Assembly (NCBI GenBank): GCA_958450325.1
Contig: OY288247.1
Location: 59,337,701 to 59,401,700 of the forward strand
DNA length: 64,000 nt
DNA from: Agrostemma githago
Lineage: Eukaryota > Streptophyta > Magnoliopsida > Caryophyllales > Caryophyllaceae
Direction of reading: 5' to 3'
Under the pieces are notes generated by a model, which saw only the letters and a list, made by a program, of their open reading frames with translations, was not told where the DNA came from and did not search any database. The position numbers were made by a program, and so were the translations under genes. Shown here piece by piece: positions 1-10,529 of this stretch (the first letter of the stretch is position 1; every line of letters begins with the position of its first letter).

Positions 1-800
1 CTTGCAACGAAAACATTGACGATCGCTCTGGTGAGTGGTGTTAGGGAGAATTGTCCCAAAAGTGTTATTATACTTCATCTTTTTCGTAGGTCCTTGGATA
101 GCTGGCAATGGAGCAGTTGTTCTCTCTCCCGATCGACGCTCAAGAGTTTCTTGACTTAGAACCGCACCATAAACACCAAGGCACGGTTATAAGCTTCTTG
201 AAAAGTCTGCAAGGGGAGAGCGGTAATTGCAGTACGAACCTTTGGAGCTAACCTCAATTCACATCGACGAATTTTCTCCGTCTCAGTCAGAATTACCATG
301 GATGCAAATCGAGCAAGTTCTATGAATTTTCTTATGTATTCCTCAACAGTCATATTACCTAGCTCTAGATCCAAGAATTCTTGTCGCTTCCTTCAACGAA
401 GAGCCTCGGGATAAAAATGAGCTTTCACACATTCTATGAACTCGGACCAGCCAAACCTAGGTTGAGCCCTTAACGAGTCCTTCATAAGGTCCCACTAACA
501 ATCTGCTTCATCACGGAAGTAAAAGCTAGCCAAATCAATCTTCATATTTTCCGGTATCTGGGTCACGATGAACAACTTTTCCATTTGGTGGATCCAATTC
601 TCAAGGATGATAGGGTTAGTGACTCCCATGAATTTTGAGGGCTTGTGGCAATTGAAATGTTCAAAGACGGATCCTTCGCGTTCAACTTGCGGAGCATTGT
701 TCTCTTTCTCCAATAGTTGTAATAAAGTTGTCTCGATCATACGAACCCTCTCATTCTCAGCGTTGGCGTTTTCGTTTCCCTGGCGGGTGTTCATCTGCAT
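1..800 (-). pseudogene. Ty3/gypsy gag fragment, decayed
   Basis: The minus strand from the ATG at 798-800 downwards reads as a retrotransposon Gag. It has the usual plant Ty3 pattern of a short polar N-terminus, then a stretch around 'NWIHQMEKLF' and, further on, 'MTVEEYIRKFIELARFA', which is the conserved capsid-type region. At the left window edge the same strand gives 'RQCFRCK', the start of a CX2C zinc knuckle, so the rest of the protein lies outside the window. One frame is open through the region except for two in-frame stops, at 495-497 (TAG) and 393-395 (TGA). The copy is therefore dead. The layout (Gag with a zinc knuckle) fits a chromovirus such as Tekay/Del, but the lineage cannot be fixed without the reverse transcriptase. 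It lies outside the MULE to its right. Confidence 0.8.
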
Positions 801-1275
801 CCAAAGATAACAAGTGATTCAAGTGGTAGAGATCCTATGCTACCACTAACATGCAACTACTCAATCATAAGAAGACAACAAAAGCATATCTTATCCACAA
901 GTAAGAGACCCATAGTATAAACACCAATCGAGTCCTTACTTGTTTGCAGTTGAAAATTTGCAGTCAGCATATAGGAGTTAAGATGAGTATATATTTGTTT
1001 CTGCATTTGGTATCTTGAATTAATTTCAAATGCTCGAAAATTTATGTATTCCATCTTCTTTTTTATTTGCTAACTTGAAGAATCACATAGTTACAACGTG
1101 ATAGTCACACTCTATTCGAAGGAAAGTCACGCTTTGCTGAGTACAGATTTTAATACGTGGGTTACAATTACGTCATCATATATTACTCCATCGTATATCT
1201 GTAGAGTTTAATCACATTTTACGTCATCATTACCATGGAATCACTTGTTTTTGTGTATTGGTATAAAGTCAATAT
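801..1275. other. Gag leader relic and left flank of the MULE
   Basis: No gene is visible. The bases just right of the gag ATG (to about 880) look like the untranslated leader of the same retroelement. From about 1085 the sequence gains short 'AGTCACAC' phrases like those in the MULE repeat arrays, so the MULE edge probably lies near 1050-1100. I could not find a clear terminal inverted repeat or target duplication. Confidence 0.4.
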
Positions 1276-1568
1276 TTTTTTCCTGTTTTTGTTGTTGATG
1301 TTTTCTTGTGATGGTTATTTTCACTCAAAACATTTGTGTAAGATGAGTATTGCATTTTGATTTCTTGTAGTTGTAATTTTTCCTTGTATTTTTTGTGTGT
1401 CAATCTGTAATAATCACGCAGTTTTTTCCGGTTTTTGTTGTTGATGTTTTCTTGTGGTGGTTATTTTCATTCAAAACATTTGTGTAAGATGAGTATTGCA
1501 TTTTGGTTTCTTGTAGTTGTAGTTTTTCCTTGTATTTTTTTGATGTCAATCTGTAATAATCACATAGT
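1276..1568. repeat. 146-bp tandem duplication
   Basis: Two copies lie head to tail (about 1276-1421 and 1422-1568), beginning near 'TTTTTCC(T/G)GTTTTTGTTG' and ending near 'CAATCTGTAATAATCAC'. They differ at a handful of bases. They sit just upstream of the FAR1-type transposase gene. Confidence 0.8.
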
Positions 1569-1700
1569 TATATGAGCAAAGTCACAGTCGTTGTTGAGGA
1601 AAGTCACAGTAATAAACACACAGTTATATGAGCAAAGTCACAGTCGTTGTTGAGCAAAGTCACAGTCGTTGTTGAGGAAATTCACATTTAATTAAGGTCA
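1569..1700. repeat. Short repeats with phrase GAGCAAAGTCACAGTCGTTG
   Basis: The phrase GAGCAAAGTCACAGTCGTTG occurs three times in full, preceded twice by 'CAC(A)(T/C)AGTTATAT', and shorter forms with AGTCACAGT occur between them. They resemble, in word content, the GTGTGACTATAC arrays elsewhere in the MULE and may be a diverged form at its left end. Confidence 0.6.
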
Positions 1701-2601
1701 AAGTTTAATACATGTGTTGCAAGATTCATAGTTTCTATGGTTTAATCTGGGGTTTTTTTTCCAACTTCAGACCACAGCTTTGTTGTTATAAAGTTCATTC
1801 AAACCTTTGATCTTTGCATTTTTGTTTACGTATATGTCAGTTGAAGACACAGTTGGTGCTCCTTACGTCGGGCAGATGTTCGTGGACATCGACGGAGCAT
1901 TTAAGTTTTATAAATCGTACGCATGCTCCCGTGGTTTTGAGGTGAAAAAGTACACAACAACTAGATCCTATGATGGTTCGATTAAGAAGAAATTGTTGGC
2001 ATGTAATAAGCAGGGCCAATCATCTCAGCAGAGCATGGTCAAGGTGTCGAGCATGCGAGAAAGGGAAGGTCAAGAGATTGTGGGATCGTATGAACCTAAA
2101 AGGAAGACGAAGATGATGAGAACGTGTTGGCGCGCAAGGATTAGGCTCTGTACGATGATCGGTGGGTTCTTTATTGAAGAGTTCATCGACGAACACAACC
2201 ACGACCTTGTGATGATTAACGACAGACAGTTTCAAAAGTCCTCTCGAAATCTCTCAAAGATATCAAAAGGAGATGATTGTTTGTAACTCAAGGGTGTGTA
2301 ACGTTTATGAACAATGTTGTTAGTACGTGTCCGTTTGACAGTTCACTGTGCGTGATTCATACAACTACAATTTGTGTGTGCAGCTAAAGATTGGGGCGAC
2401 CCGGACATACAGGATGTGCAAGGAGCTGGCGGGTGGATTTCAGAACATTGGAACATTGTTGGTTGATTTTAAGAATTGGGGTAGGGACGTTAAGTGCTTC
2501 GTTCACGAGCAGGATGGTCAGTTGTTCATAGACCGGTTCAAGAGTTTAAGGGATAGTCAGGAGGACTTTTACTTTGACTACGATGTCGATGGAGACGAAA
2601 G

Positions 2602-2706
2602 CCTACGTAGGGCCATTTGGGCGGACGGTACAGCGCGAAGAAACTAGGACGCATTCGGGGATGTCGTGTCATTCGACCCAACCTACGTAGGGCCATTTGG
2701 GCGGAC
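2602..2706 (+). repeat. 25-bp exact repeat inside the transposase core
   Basis: The 25 bases at 2602-2626 recur exactly at 2682-2706; the shared block contains CCTACGTAGGGCCATTTG. The second copy replaces family-typical sequence between the 'FDPTY' block and the following 'HKRSVTFC' block. Confidence 0.9.
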
Positions 2707-3504
2707 AACCACAAACGATCCGTCACGTTCTGCAAAGCGTTGTTATTGAAGGAGGACTACGAGTCATTTATCTGGGTCCTCTCTCGCTTCTTGGAAGCTA
2801 TGGGTGGCAAGAAACCATGCTATATCATGACAGACCAGGATCCCGGGATCTTAAAGATGTCCCAAAAATATTCAAGACAACGCACCAACGGTGCTGCACG
2901 TGGCAGATCATGAACAAGGTCCCATCGAAGCACGGATGATCAAGAGAAGAGACCTTGGAATTCATGAAAGGCCTTAATGCTATTATTTGGGATGATGACA
3001 TTGAGTCGTCGGAGTTCGACGATAGGTGGAGGCAGATTATGATTGACCATGACGCGTTGGGGATCGAATGGTTCGACTACGCGTATGGCCTCAGGAGCAA
3101 GTGGGTCACGTTGCATTGCATGGAGTTGAGGATGTCCGGAATTATGAGGACCACGCAAAGATCCGAGAGTGAAAATCGCTTCTTCAAAAAGTTTGAAGAC
3201 AACAAGGGTACGTTGGTCCAATCCTGAATGCAATTGGAGAGTGCGATGGACCAATAGAGACACACGCAGAAGAGGCTAGACGGCGATAACCGGCAGACAT
3301 ATCCCAAAACTGAAACGACTAATCTAATGGAGACCGACGCGGCAAGGGTGTGCATGCACGTAGCATTTGCACACTTTCTGGAAGAGGTCAACTGTTCGTT
3401 GTACACGTGCAGCGTTCGTGGGTATCAGGGGAAGGACATGATTGAAGCGACAACAGTTAGGGATTCCATCCGGGACCGCAACTTTATCGTTGAATATGAT
3501 CCAG

Positions 3505-3884
3505 GTAGTCTGATTCTGGCATAACTTTTAGAAAGTCACTGTTTACGTTGTATAGTCACACTTGTATAGTTTGAATGTGACTATACAACCTAAAGGGTGT
3601 GACTCTAAAACGCGATGAGTGTGACTATACAACGCAATGAGTTTGATTCTACGTCATAATGAGTGTGACCATACATCATAATGAGTGTGACTATACGACC
3701 TTAAGGGTGTGACTCTGAAATGCGATGAGTGACATAATGAATGTGACTATACGACACAATGAGTGTGACTATACGTCTTAAAGGGTGTGACTATACACTT
3801 TTAGAAAGTCACACTCTCAATGTTGTGTAGTCACGCTCCATATGGTTCAGAGTCACACTTTTTATGTGCGTAATGTCCTTGCAG
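3505..3884 (+). repeat. Minisatellite-filled intron of the transposase gene
   Basis: This interval begins with GT (after CCAG) and ends with TTGCAG. Joining its flanks keeps the frame and completes the SWIM finger (…DPG-TCEVSYTC…). Almost all of it is made of diverged copies of the 22-bp unit whose core is GTGTGACTATACAAC, followed by a variable ATAATGA or CTTAAAGG part. It is the clearest case of the array acting as a whole intron. Confidence 0.8.
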
Positions 3885-4519
3885 GTACTTGTGAAGTCAG
3901 CTACACTTGCAGGAAGTTCAATCGGTACGGAATTCTCTGCAGGCACGCTATATGGATAAATTCTTCCAAAGGGTAGAAGACGATCCCGGAATGGTACGTT
4001 GTCCATAGATGGACAAAGTATGCTCTACATAATGCAAATGCACGTCCCCCGACATAGAGTCGCCTAATCGACGAGAAATCTGTCACGGTCATGAGGTTGT
4101 GGTCGGAGTTCTATGAGGCTGTTAGTCATGGCAGTAGAATGGGTAAGGACGACGTAAGTAGCTTAGCCGACATCATTCGTGATTTCAGGTCCGATGTGGC
4201 GCCCCAAGCTGATCCTTCTAGTAAGACACAAGAACTGGAGGATATCCTTGTTTGTACGAGCGCAATTGAAGTTACGGTATTGGCCCCGAAGAAAGCCAAG
4301 AACAAGGGAAGTGGGAAGCGGATGTTGTCTTCCAAGACAAAAGTTGTTACAATTGCTGTGAAGCCTAAATGGATGTGTAACAACTGCAAAAGGATGGGCC
4401 ACCATGACAAGAGGAAGTGCCCCAACTCGTTTGCCGAGAGCCCACCTATTGCCAACGTGTCTGTCGATGATGTAGAGGAGGAGGATGACGTGGTAGGGGA
4501 TGTGGAGTATCATTTGTGA

Positions 4520-5563
4520 ATCTTCTTTTTCTGATGTGGACAAAGAATTTTTGGAAACATAAAGAACATCGACGTTTGAAATGGTCAATGTCATTGGTAT
4601 TGTTTTCGCCTATCGCGGACCTCAATCATTTCTAATACGGCTTAGTCGTAAGATATGGACTAAATTGTTTTTTATCGATTGGCTGTAAAAATACAAATCA
4701 ACGTCATGAAACATCAATCTTTTGAAAAGTAGTCTATCAATTCCCAATTGTTTTGCAGTTGCGTGTTTGTCATCATATAATATGAGTTTGATTCTACAAC
4801 ACTATGAGTGTGATTGTACAACACTATGAGTGTGATTCTACAACATAATGAGTATGACTATACGACCTAATGACTGTGACTATACAACTTAAAGTATTTG
4901 ACTTTGAAATGTGATGCTCATACGTCCATCTTTGGCTACAAATACAGCTCTGCAAGAACATTATGCACTTAATCTCTATAAAGAATGTTGACGTTTGGAA
5001 TTGTCAAGGTCTGCGACTGTCAGATTCGTTTGACATTTTGCACAAAATGAGTGTGATTCTACAACAAAATGAGTGTGATTCTACAACATGGTGAGTGTGA
5101 CTATACAAATTGAAGTGTGCGACATTTGAAAAACCGAAAACTAAACTGGTTATATAATGTGATGACTGTGACTATACAACGTGGTGAGTGTGACTATACA
5201 GCTTAAAGCGATGCCCATACACCCACTCTTACCTTCAAATGATTTGCATAATATGTGACTTTGAAGGTGAACGTATGTGTGATTTTGCTATAGACCTCGC
5301 ATGATTATGAAACCAAGAAATAGAGATGGAAATATTTGTGACATTAGAAAAAGTTTATCCTTTACATATCACATAGTACTTGAAACATAAAAACATTCTA
5401 AGTCACAATGGGTTCTAACCCATATAATATAGTACTAAGAAAACATTCTAGAGGCAACCTTTAAGCCCGTACAAACAGACTTACACCAAATATGCTGAAA
5501 AGTTTCTTACACCAAAAACATCCATTACATATCATATTTTTTGCTACATTTTAACCTACCTAC
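4520..5563. repeat. Spacer between convergent MULE genes with 22-bp minisatellite
   Basis: No gene is seen. Copies of the 22-bp unit (GAGTGTGATTCTACAAC / GTGTGACTATACAAC) cluster at about 4785-4910 and 5035-5225, separated by AT-rich unique sequence. The stretch lies between the stop of the transposase gene (4519) and the stop of the Ulp1-like gene on the other strand (5564). Confidence 0.75.
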
Positions 5564-5797
5564 TTAACCTCCATAATTTTTAAGTAACCTCTTCAAATTG
5601 GCCAAATCACGCTGGAAACACTTCCTAGTGCAGAAACATTCAAGAGCCTTTGCCATCAAGACTTGGATGTAGTCGTCTAGTTGGGCCTCCGTCATTGTAT
5701 CGCCCTTGGATGCCACAAAGTTCCTCGCGTGTATGGAACGAATGACAAGTTGCATGGCTGTCAACTCATTAGATCTAGTCGACTCGACCAAGCCATC
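5564..5797 (-). pseudogene. Ulp1-like MULE gene, C-terminal exon
   Basis: The minus strand encodes about 75 residues that end at 'LKRLLKNYGG' and a stop at 5564. I recognise no domain here; it is helical-looking, with 'MTEAQLDDYIQVLMAKALECF'-type sequence. It lies immediately downstream, on the same strand, of the Ulp1-like module at 6330-6900. The gap between them (5798-6329) has minisatellite-like words, so I read it as the last exon of that gene. This assignment rests on position and strand only. Confidence 0.45.
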
Positions 5798-6329
5798 ATT
5801 AGCGTCTAATCGTATATTACGGCATCGTATTTTTGTTAGCGTTTAATAATATATTTCGTCGTCAAATTCTTTTATATGTAGATTAACATACTCGATTTGT
5901 ATATATTTAAGAATCAAATAAATTGAACGAAATGAATTGTCATTCATCTGTTACTTTGTTGAATTAGTCAGTGAATTGTGGTTGTCAGTCATGACTCTAC
6001 ATGACTGTGGTTGTGACTCTGACGAAGAAGTGACGTGATTCTACCACGTCAAGCATGTGACTATGCCGAAGTAAAGTCAATGCCCAAATCATAAATCTAA
6101 ATAAATTGAGTTCTCATTCATCTGCGACTATATTCATTTGGTCAGTGACTTTACTTCATTATATTCGTGACTTTGCTAAGGCAAGTATTCAACGCAGTGA
6201 CAACACGAGATTTTTCAATACTTCAAGAATTGATTCCTTAAAATATTTGTCAAAATTTATTCGTAAACTAGTTACTACATATTCACGCGTTAGGATATTT
6301 ACCTGGTTAACTTTTTTACTAATTTACGA
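5798..6329. other. Probable intron of the Ulp1-like gene with degenerate minisatellite
   Basis: AT-rich, with scattered words such as GTGACTCTGACGAAG and TGTGACTATGCC that resemble the 22-bp array. No coding sequence is apparent. Confidence 0.4.
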
Positions 6330-6900
6330 CTAGAGTCGATTTGTTTCCATACTTCTGGCTTGTTCTCTATAAAAAGCGTTAATTTTCCCAAATGCGTCTC
6401 CACGTGCCTCATTCATGTCAGCAAGGACATGGGACGTTGCAATCTCGAATGACAAATAACGCCTCCCGACCTTAGTCCCGATATCGTTGTGACCGAACGG
6501 CACACCATCGTACAAGCACATGCGCATCAAACAGAAAATGCCGAATTCCGTGTCGTTCTTCATGGCGCTCTGCCATTCCAATTTTATCTGGCTAGGTGTA
6601 AACGTTGGCATATCAAGACCCTTCATCAGTCCCTTATCGTGCATGTAGTCGGCCACTGCAGACGACTGTTGCAATTTTAGATAAAACTATACAAGTCTGG
6701 AGCGTGTGTCTGGTGATCAAGGATGTCCACTATGTGGTCTCTAAAATTGATACAGATGCCCGCGTAGTGTCCCTTAACATGTACCGGGACAAACAGTATA
6801 TCGACGTCCATGTTGAACGTTCTGTTGCAGTCTCAGACAAATATGTCCCACGCTGCATACATGCCGTCAAAGTCTTCGTCCGCGGGGGTACTTGATTCGG
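6330..6900 (-). pseudogene. Ulp1-like module B (second, inactive), C-terminal half
   Basis: Read on the minus strand from about 6900 downwards, the sequence gives a C48-type core. 'ILFVPVHVKGHYAGICINF' carries the catalytic histidine (codon near 6765) and 'DILDHQ' the aspartate (near 6718). The frame then shifts into 'SAVADYMHDKGLMKGL' and the block that should hold the catalytic cysteine. In this family that block reads Q/N-D-C-G; here it is 'NDTEFGIF', with no cysteine at the expected position. One stop precedes the histidine block and a frameshift lies near 6690. The order His, Asp, (Cys) and the flanking blocks match module A at 26102-26861, so this is a second copy of the module, predicted to be inactive even before the gene decayed. 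Confidence 0.7.
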
Positions 6901-7083
6901 GCTGTTCTAGTATACGGGCAAGTGAGTCCTAACGGGGGGCGGGGGTGAATATTAGTTGTAAATAATGAAGAGTATAGGTTACGAATTTCATAACAGAGTA
7001 TAAGTCAAGGCAGACTGCCTAAGGCACATGGTACAATCAGACAACTCCTTCGTCAGAGTCACACCCACAACTATATAGAGTCA
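6901..7083. other. MULE intron sequence left of the LTR insertion
   Basis: The stretch from about 6970 ('GAGTATAGGTTA') to 7083 ('CGTCAGAGTCACACCCA' then TAGAGTCA) is closely similar to 25345-25445, on the other side of the big insertion. It is a repeat unit of the host MULE intron and helps prove that 7084-25294 is an insertion. Confidence 0.7.
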
Positions 7084-7653
7084 ATGTAACTCCCCGGATT
7101 TAAACAAAAGGATAAGATAGATAATTATAGCGTGTTATATTAATAATATATCATGGTGGCGGAAACACCATGGTTAACTAAATCCGAGTGTTACCAACAT
7201 AGATAATTAATATGTCTTAACGCATACAACTACTCTCGGAATTGAAACCCGATAAAAATAAAACTACAAGGTTCAATTATTAAACATATAATTCATTATT
7301 TATTCTCTCTCAAGTCAACCCCATTCATGACCAAGTAGCACATCAACCTGAAAAAAATAAAAGTCCACTGTCGGTGGGGAGTAACTAGGAGTCCTCCCAG
7401 TCGTGACTGATGAAAATTTAATCATAATTGCGAGAATATAATAAGAGATAACATATACTCCATTTAAAAACATGATATCATATAAAGTTCATCATAACAC
7501 GTGATAAAATATTAGTAGCAAGGAATACATAACAACGTAAATAATACCAACTCATAAATAAATAAATAAATAAATATAATGCAGAACTGATACGCCATTT
7601 CAGAACTCGAACCAAAATATATAGAATAACACGAGCTAAGAACGAGCACCGTC

Positions 7654-8012
7654 CAGGGCCAATAACCTGAAACCCTGAACTTCGATGCCAATAACCTGAC
7701 GCCAAAATAGCCCTATGGTGGGACACATAACCGTGAACCCGTGTCTAAGACTGACCAGACTTTCGAGGGACAAAACGTCTAGTTAAGGCGTAAAAGTGCG
7801 GACCCTTAACCAGTCAAGGCGTAAAAGTGCGGACCCTTGACCCCCAAACAACATATCCATAGACTCAAAAGAGTATTCCATAAGGAACGGTCAACCCTTA
7901 GCAGGCCAATAACCTGAAACCATGCCAAGGTATTAGGTAGGCCAATAACCTGAAACCTACCCAGTTTGGTATTGCTCTTCTCGAGTAGACCAATAACCTG
8001 AAATCTACTCGA
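7654..8012. repeat. Hairpins with constant loop and covarying stems
   Basis: The 14-base word CCAATAACCTGAAA occurs four times, each flanked by a different inverted repeat: CAGGG/CCCTG at 7654-7677, GCAGG/CCATGC (one bulge) at 7901-7925, GGTAGG/CCTACC at 7936-7961, and TCGAGTAGA/TCTACTCGA at 7981-8012. A fifth, weaker CCAATAACCTGA at about 7688 lacks a good stem. The loop is invariant while the stems are unrelated in sequence but self-complementary. Confidence 0.85.
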
Positions 8013-8649
8013 TATCTTATACTCTAGCCATACCATATATAAAATGGAACAAGGTCCAAAAGATAATATCTGGGCACCATGGATAACCCCATGTTAACAT
8101 GTCGAACGCTCATAACTGAGCAATAATTTTTAATAGCATCAATACGAATAAAGTATAATAAATTGCTAGAGCATAAGATAAATTTTCACCATAAAAATCA
8201 ATGTCGCTTAAACCAACCATTTATCTAAGGCATATTATTCGAACATGAAGACCAAATAAATTTTATGTTAACCATACGATTAAGTAAATAGTATTAGATC
8301 ATATGATATGTACAACAATTAATTACAATATTTTTTTATATTTTTCTTACACATGAATATAAATTCAGTTATTAAATAAATGATCAAATTATTATTTATG
8401 ATACACAATAAAAGTTGAAAAATATTAAATAATTGATATTTGTAAAAATAATAGATCTAGTTCTTAAAATAAGTATGTCTATAACATAACATGTAATTTA
8501 TTCACATAGTATAATAAATCATTAAATAGTAATTGTAAAATTTAATTTTGAAACAAGATGTAAGAGAAAATATGAAGAAGTACAAAAAGTATAAGAAATC
8601 ACTAAATAGTAACTATAAAATTAAATTTTAAAAGAAGATGTGAGAGAAA

Positions 8650-8740
8650 ATATAAAGAAGTACAAAAAGACGCCAACAATGGGGTTTAAACCCTGGCCAT
8701 CAGGTAAAGGGGCACTATGTCTAACCACGGTAAGACAACT
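8650..8740 (-). repeat. tRNA-like (SINE) fragment
   Basis: The minus strand has a box-A-like 'TACCGTGGTTAGACATAGTG' and, about 35 bases on, a box-B-like 'GGTTTAAACCCC'. This is the head of a tRNA-derived SINE. It does not fold into a convincing tRNA. Confidence 0.4.
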
Positions 8741-9446
8741 ACTATTCTGTTCTCTTCCAGAATTAAATTTTACTTAATTGTAAACAAACAGTGTTATTTA
8801 GGGTGACGAAAACTTATCTTTTTAATTATTATAGAATCATGAATATGCTTAATTACACATTATAAATGATTAGATTAAAATTACATACTGTCCATGAAAA
8901 TTTATTTATTATAAAATTAAGTTTTAAGTTCAATTAAACAATGTCATATTAATTATTTAACAAGTTTTTATACTTACAATTTATAATATCATTTTAATAG
9001 GAAAATTTATGAGTGATTAATTAAATAAATAAAAATATTTTATGACACTTATAAATTAATTTCAACAAAAAAAATCAGAATATATTTATATCAAATACCA
9101 TATGAATTTATCTCATATTTATTATAACTTGAGGGTTTTATTGCCCAATTATCCATTTAAATCCAAAAGAATAATTATATAAATTATAAAATCACCATGC
9201 AAAAGTTTATTACATACTAAAAAGTCATATTATAACAAAAAATATTTTTTTCATAATTATTTACATATTGTGGATATTTATGCATGCATGCATGAATATT
9301 CATAAAAAAAATGTGATAACATGGAAAAATCAAATAATGATCCGAAAATCAAATCTAAAAATTTAAAAATCTACATGCAACATCATCAACACAAAGAGTA
9401 GGAATATAATTAAGAACACAACTATTTTAATCATTCATATAATTTA

Positions 9447-9728
9447 CTCCCTCCGAGTTTTAGTGTTCTTCCCTCTTTCTTTATTGGGCTGAGTTTGATC
9501 TTCTTCCCCATTTCCATTTATGAAAAAACTTTTACACACACTTTATCATCTTTAATTAATATAATATTCATCTCTCATACTTTTCCTATCAACTTTATCT
9601 CATTTAATTAATATAATGTATATCTCTCTTACTTTTTCATTCCATTTCTCCCCTTTTAATAATATAATACTCCCTCCTTATTTTCCACCCCAAAAAGAAA
9701 GGGGAAGAACATAGGAACTCGGAGGGAG
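9447..9728. mobile_element. Stowaway-type MITE
   Basis: CTCCCTCCGAG at the left and CTCGGAGGGAG at the right form terminal inverted repeats, flanked by TA (9445-9446 and 9729-9730). There is no coding capacity. It lies inside the solo LTR. Confidence 0.85.
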
Positions 9729-10529
9729 TATATATTTATTGCATGATAAATAAATTAAAAGCATGATTAAATAATGAGCAATAAAACCAATCATATATTC
9801 ATATTTCATCACAAAAATATATACATAATTTATACCATGAAGTTCATATATTTTCATAATTTTTAAACTTCATATATATCCTCAATCTTATTATAAATTC
9901 ATAAAAAATATTAGAACTTCATAAATCAAGAAAAAGAGTAAACTTAGTTACCTTGAGAGAAATTTAGTAGTATTAATATAAGTAGGATATGGATGATATC
10001 AACCCAAGTGGTTTTCTTCCACCAAGGTTTATTGTTCACCTAGTTTTGGATTAATAAAATTTATCAAGAAAACAATAAACAATTAAACTAGTAATGAATA
10101 AATCTACACTTACTAGTAACTAGGAGGGGTGTGAGAAGATGATATGAAAAAGGAATTGTGAGAAATGGGGAGATGATGTTCACGGTGGAATGGTGAAGGA
10201 AGAATTAAGAGTCCATCATAAATTTATGCAAAAGTGTGTGTTTAGCTTAGGTGTAGTTGTAGGTAATGATAGATTAGCCATGCATGCCTATAGTAATAGG
10301 CCTTGGGCTCCAAGAAAGTGCAAGTTGGCAAGCATGTGACAAAAAAAAAAGTGAAGTGTGGGTGAAATAGAGATAAGGACGGAATAGATTTGGTTCGCGG
10401 GTTACGGTGACAGCCTGTCGTATTTCGAGCATAACTTTATCTACAGAACTTCGATTAAGACGATAATTAAGGTGGCATTGGAAGCTAAGAGAAGGATCTA
10501 AACTTATATGTTTTGATCAAGAGCCAAAT

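Larger units (their letters stand above)
1834..4519 (+). pseudogene. FAR1/FHY3-type MULE transposase, decayed
   Basis: The probable start is the ATG at 1834. The first exon has a FAR1-type DNA-binding domain (a GF-V-K block followed by 'EEFIDEHNHDL'). After a probable short intron ending at the AG near 2382, the frame continues with 'AGGFQNIGTLLVDFKNW' and the MULE catalytic-core blocks 'DVVSFDPTY' and 'CYIMTDQDPG', which carry two of the acidic catalytic residues. Further blocks match the MULE/FAR1 family up to 'RNFIVEYDPG' at 3504. A 380-bp intron of minisatellite follows. Exon sequence from 3885 then gives a SWIM zinc finger (C-x-C ... C-x-H, 'YTCRKFNRY ... LCRHAI'), and the C-terminus has a CCHC knuckle 'CNNCKRMGHH'. 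Breaks: frameshifts near 2240 and 2870, stops near 2939 and 3225, and a 25-bp internal duplication that replaces part of the catalytic core. No intact protein can be made. Confidence 0.85.
7084..10529. mobile_element. Left part of a 3.66-kb solo LTR (Tekay/Del-like ends)
   Basis: It starts TGTAACTCCCCGG at 7084. The other end, CACGGGGTGTTACA, lies at 25281-25294, and the two ends are imperfect inverted copies as expected for this kind of LTR. The element is split by the Retand-like retrotransposon at 10530-25073. The flanks are GTCAA (7079-7083) and CTCAA (25295-25299), a 5-bp duplication with one mismatch. The total LTR length without the inner insertion is about 3662 bp. No protein-coding sequence is seen. 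It contains hairpin repeats (7654-8012), a SINE-like piece and a Stowaway MITE; the part from about 8100 to 10500 is very AT-rich and otherwise featureless. A second, shorter copy of the first kilobase lies at 58778-61104. Confidence 0.75.

Noticed and set aside
6605..6895. 96-residue open frame on the plus strand over the Ulp1 region
   Set aside because: The minus strand has the recognisable histidine and aspartate blocks; the plus frame is a shadow.
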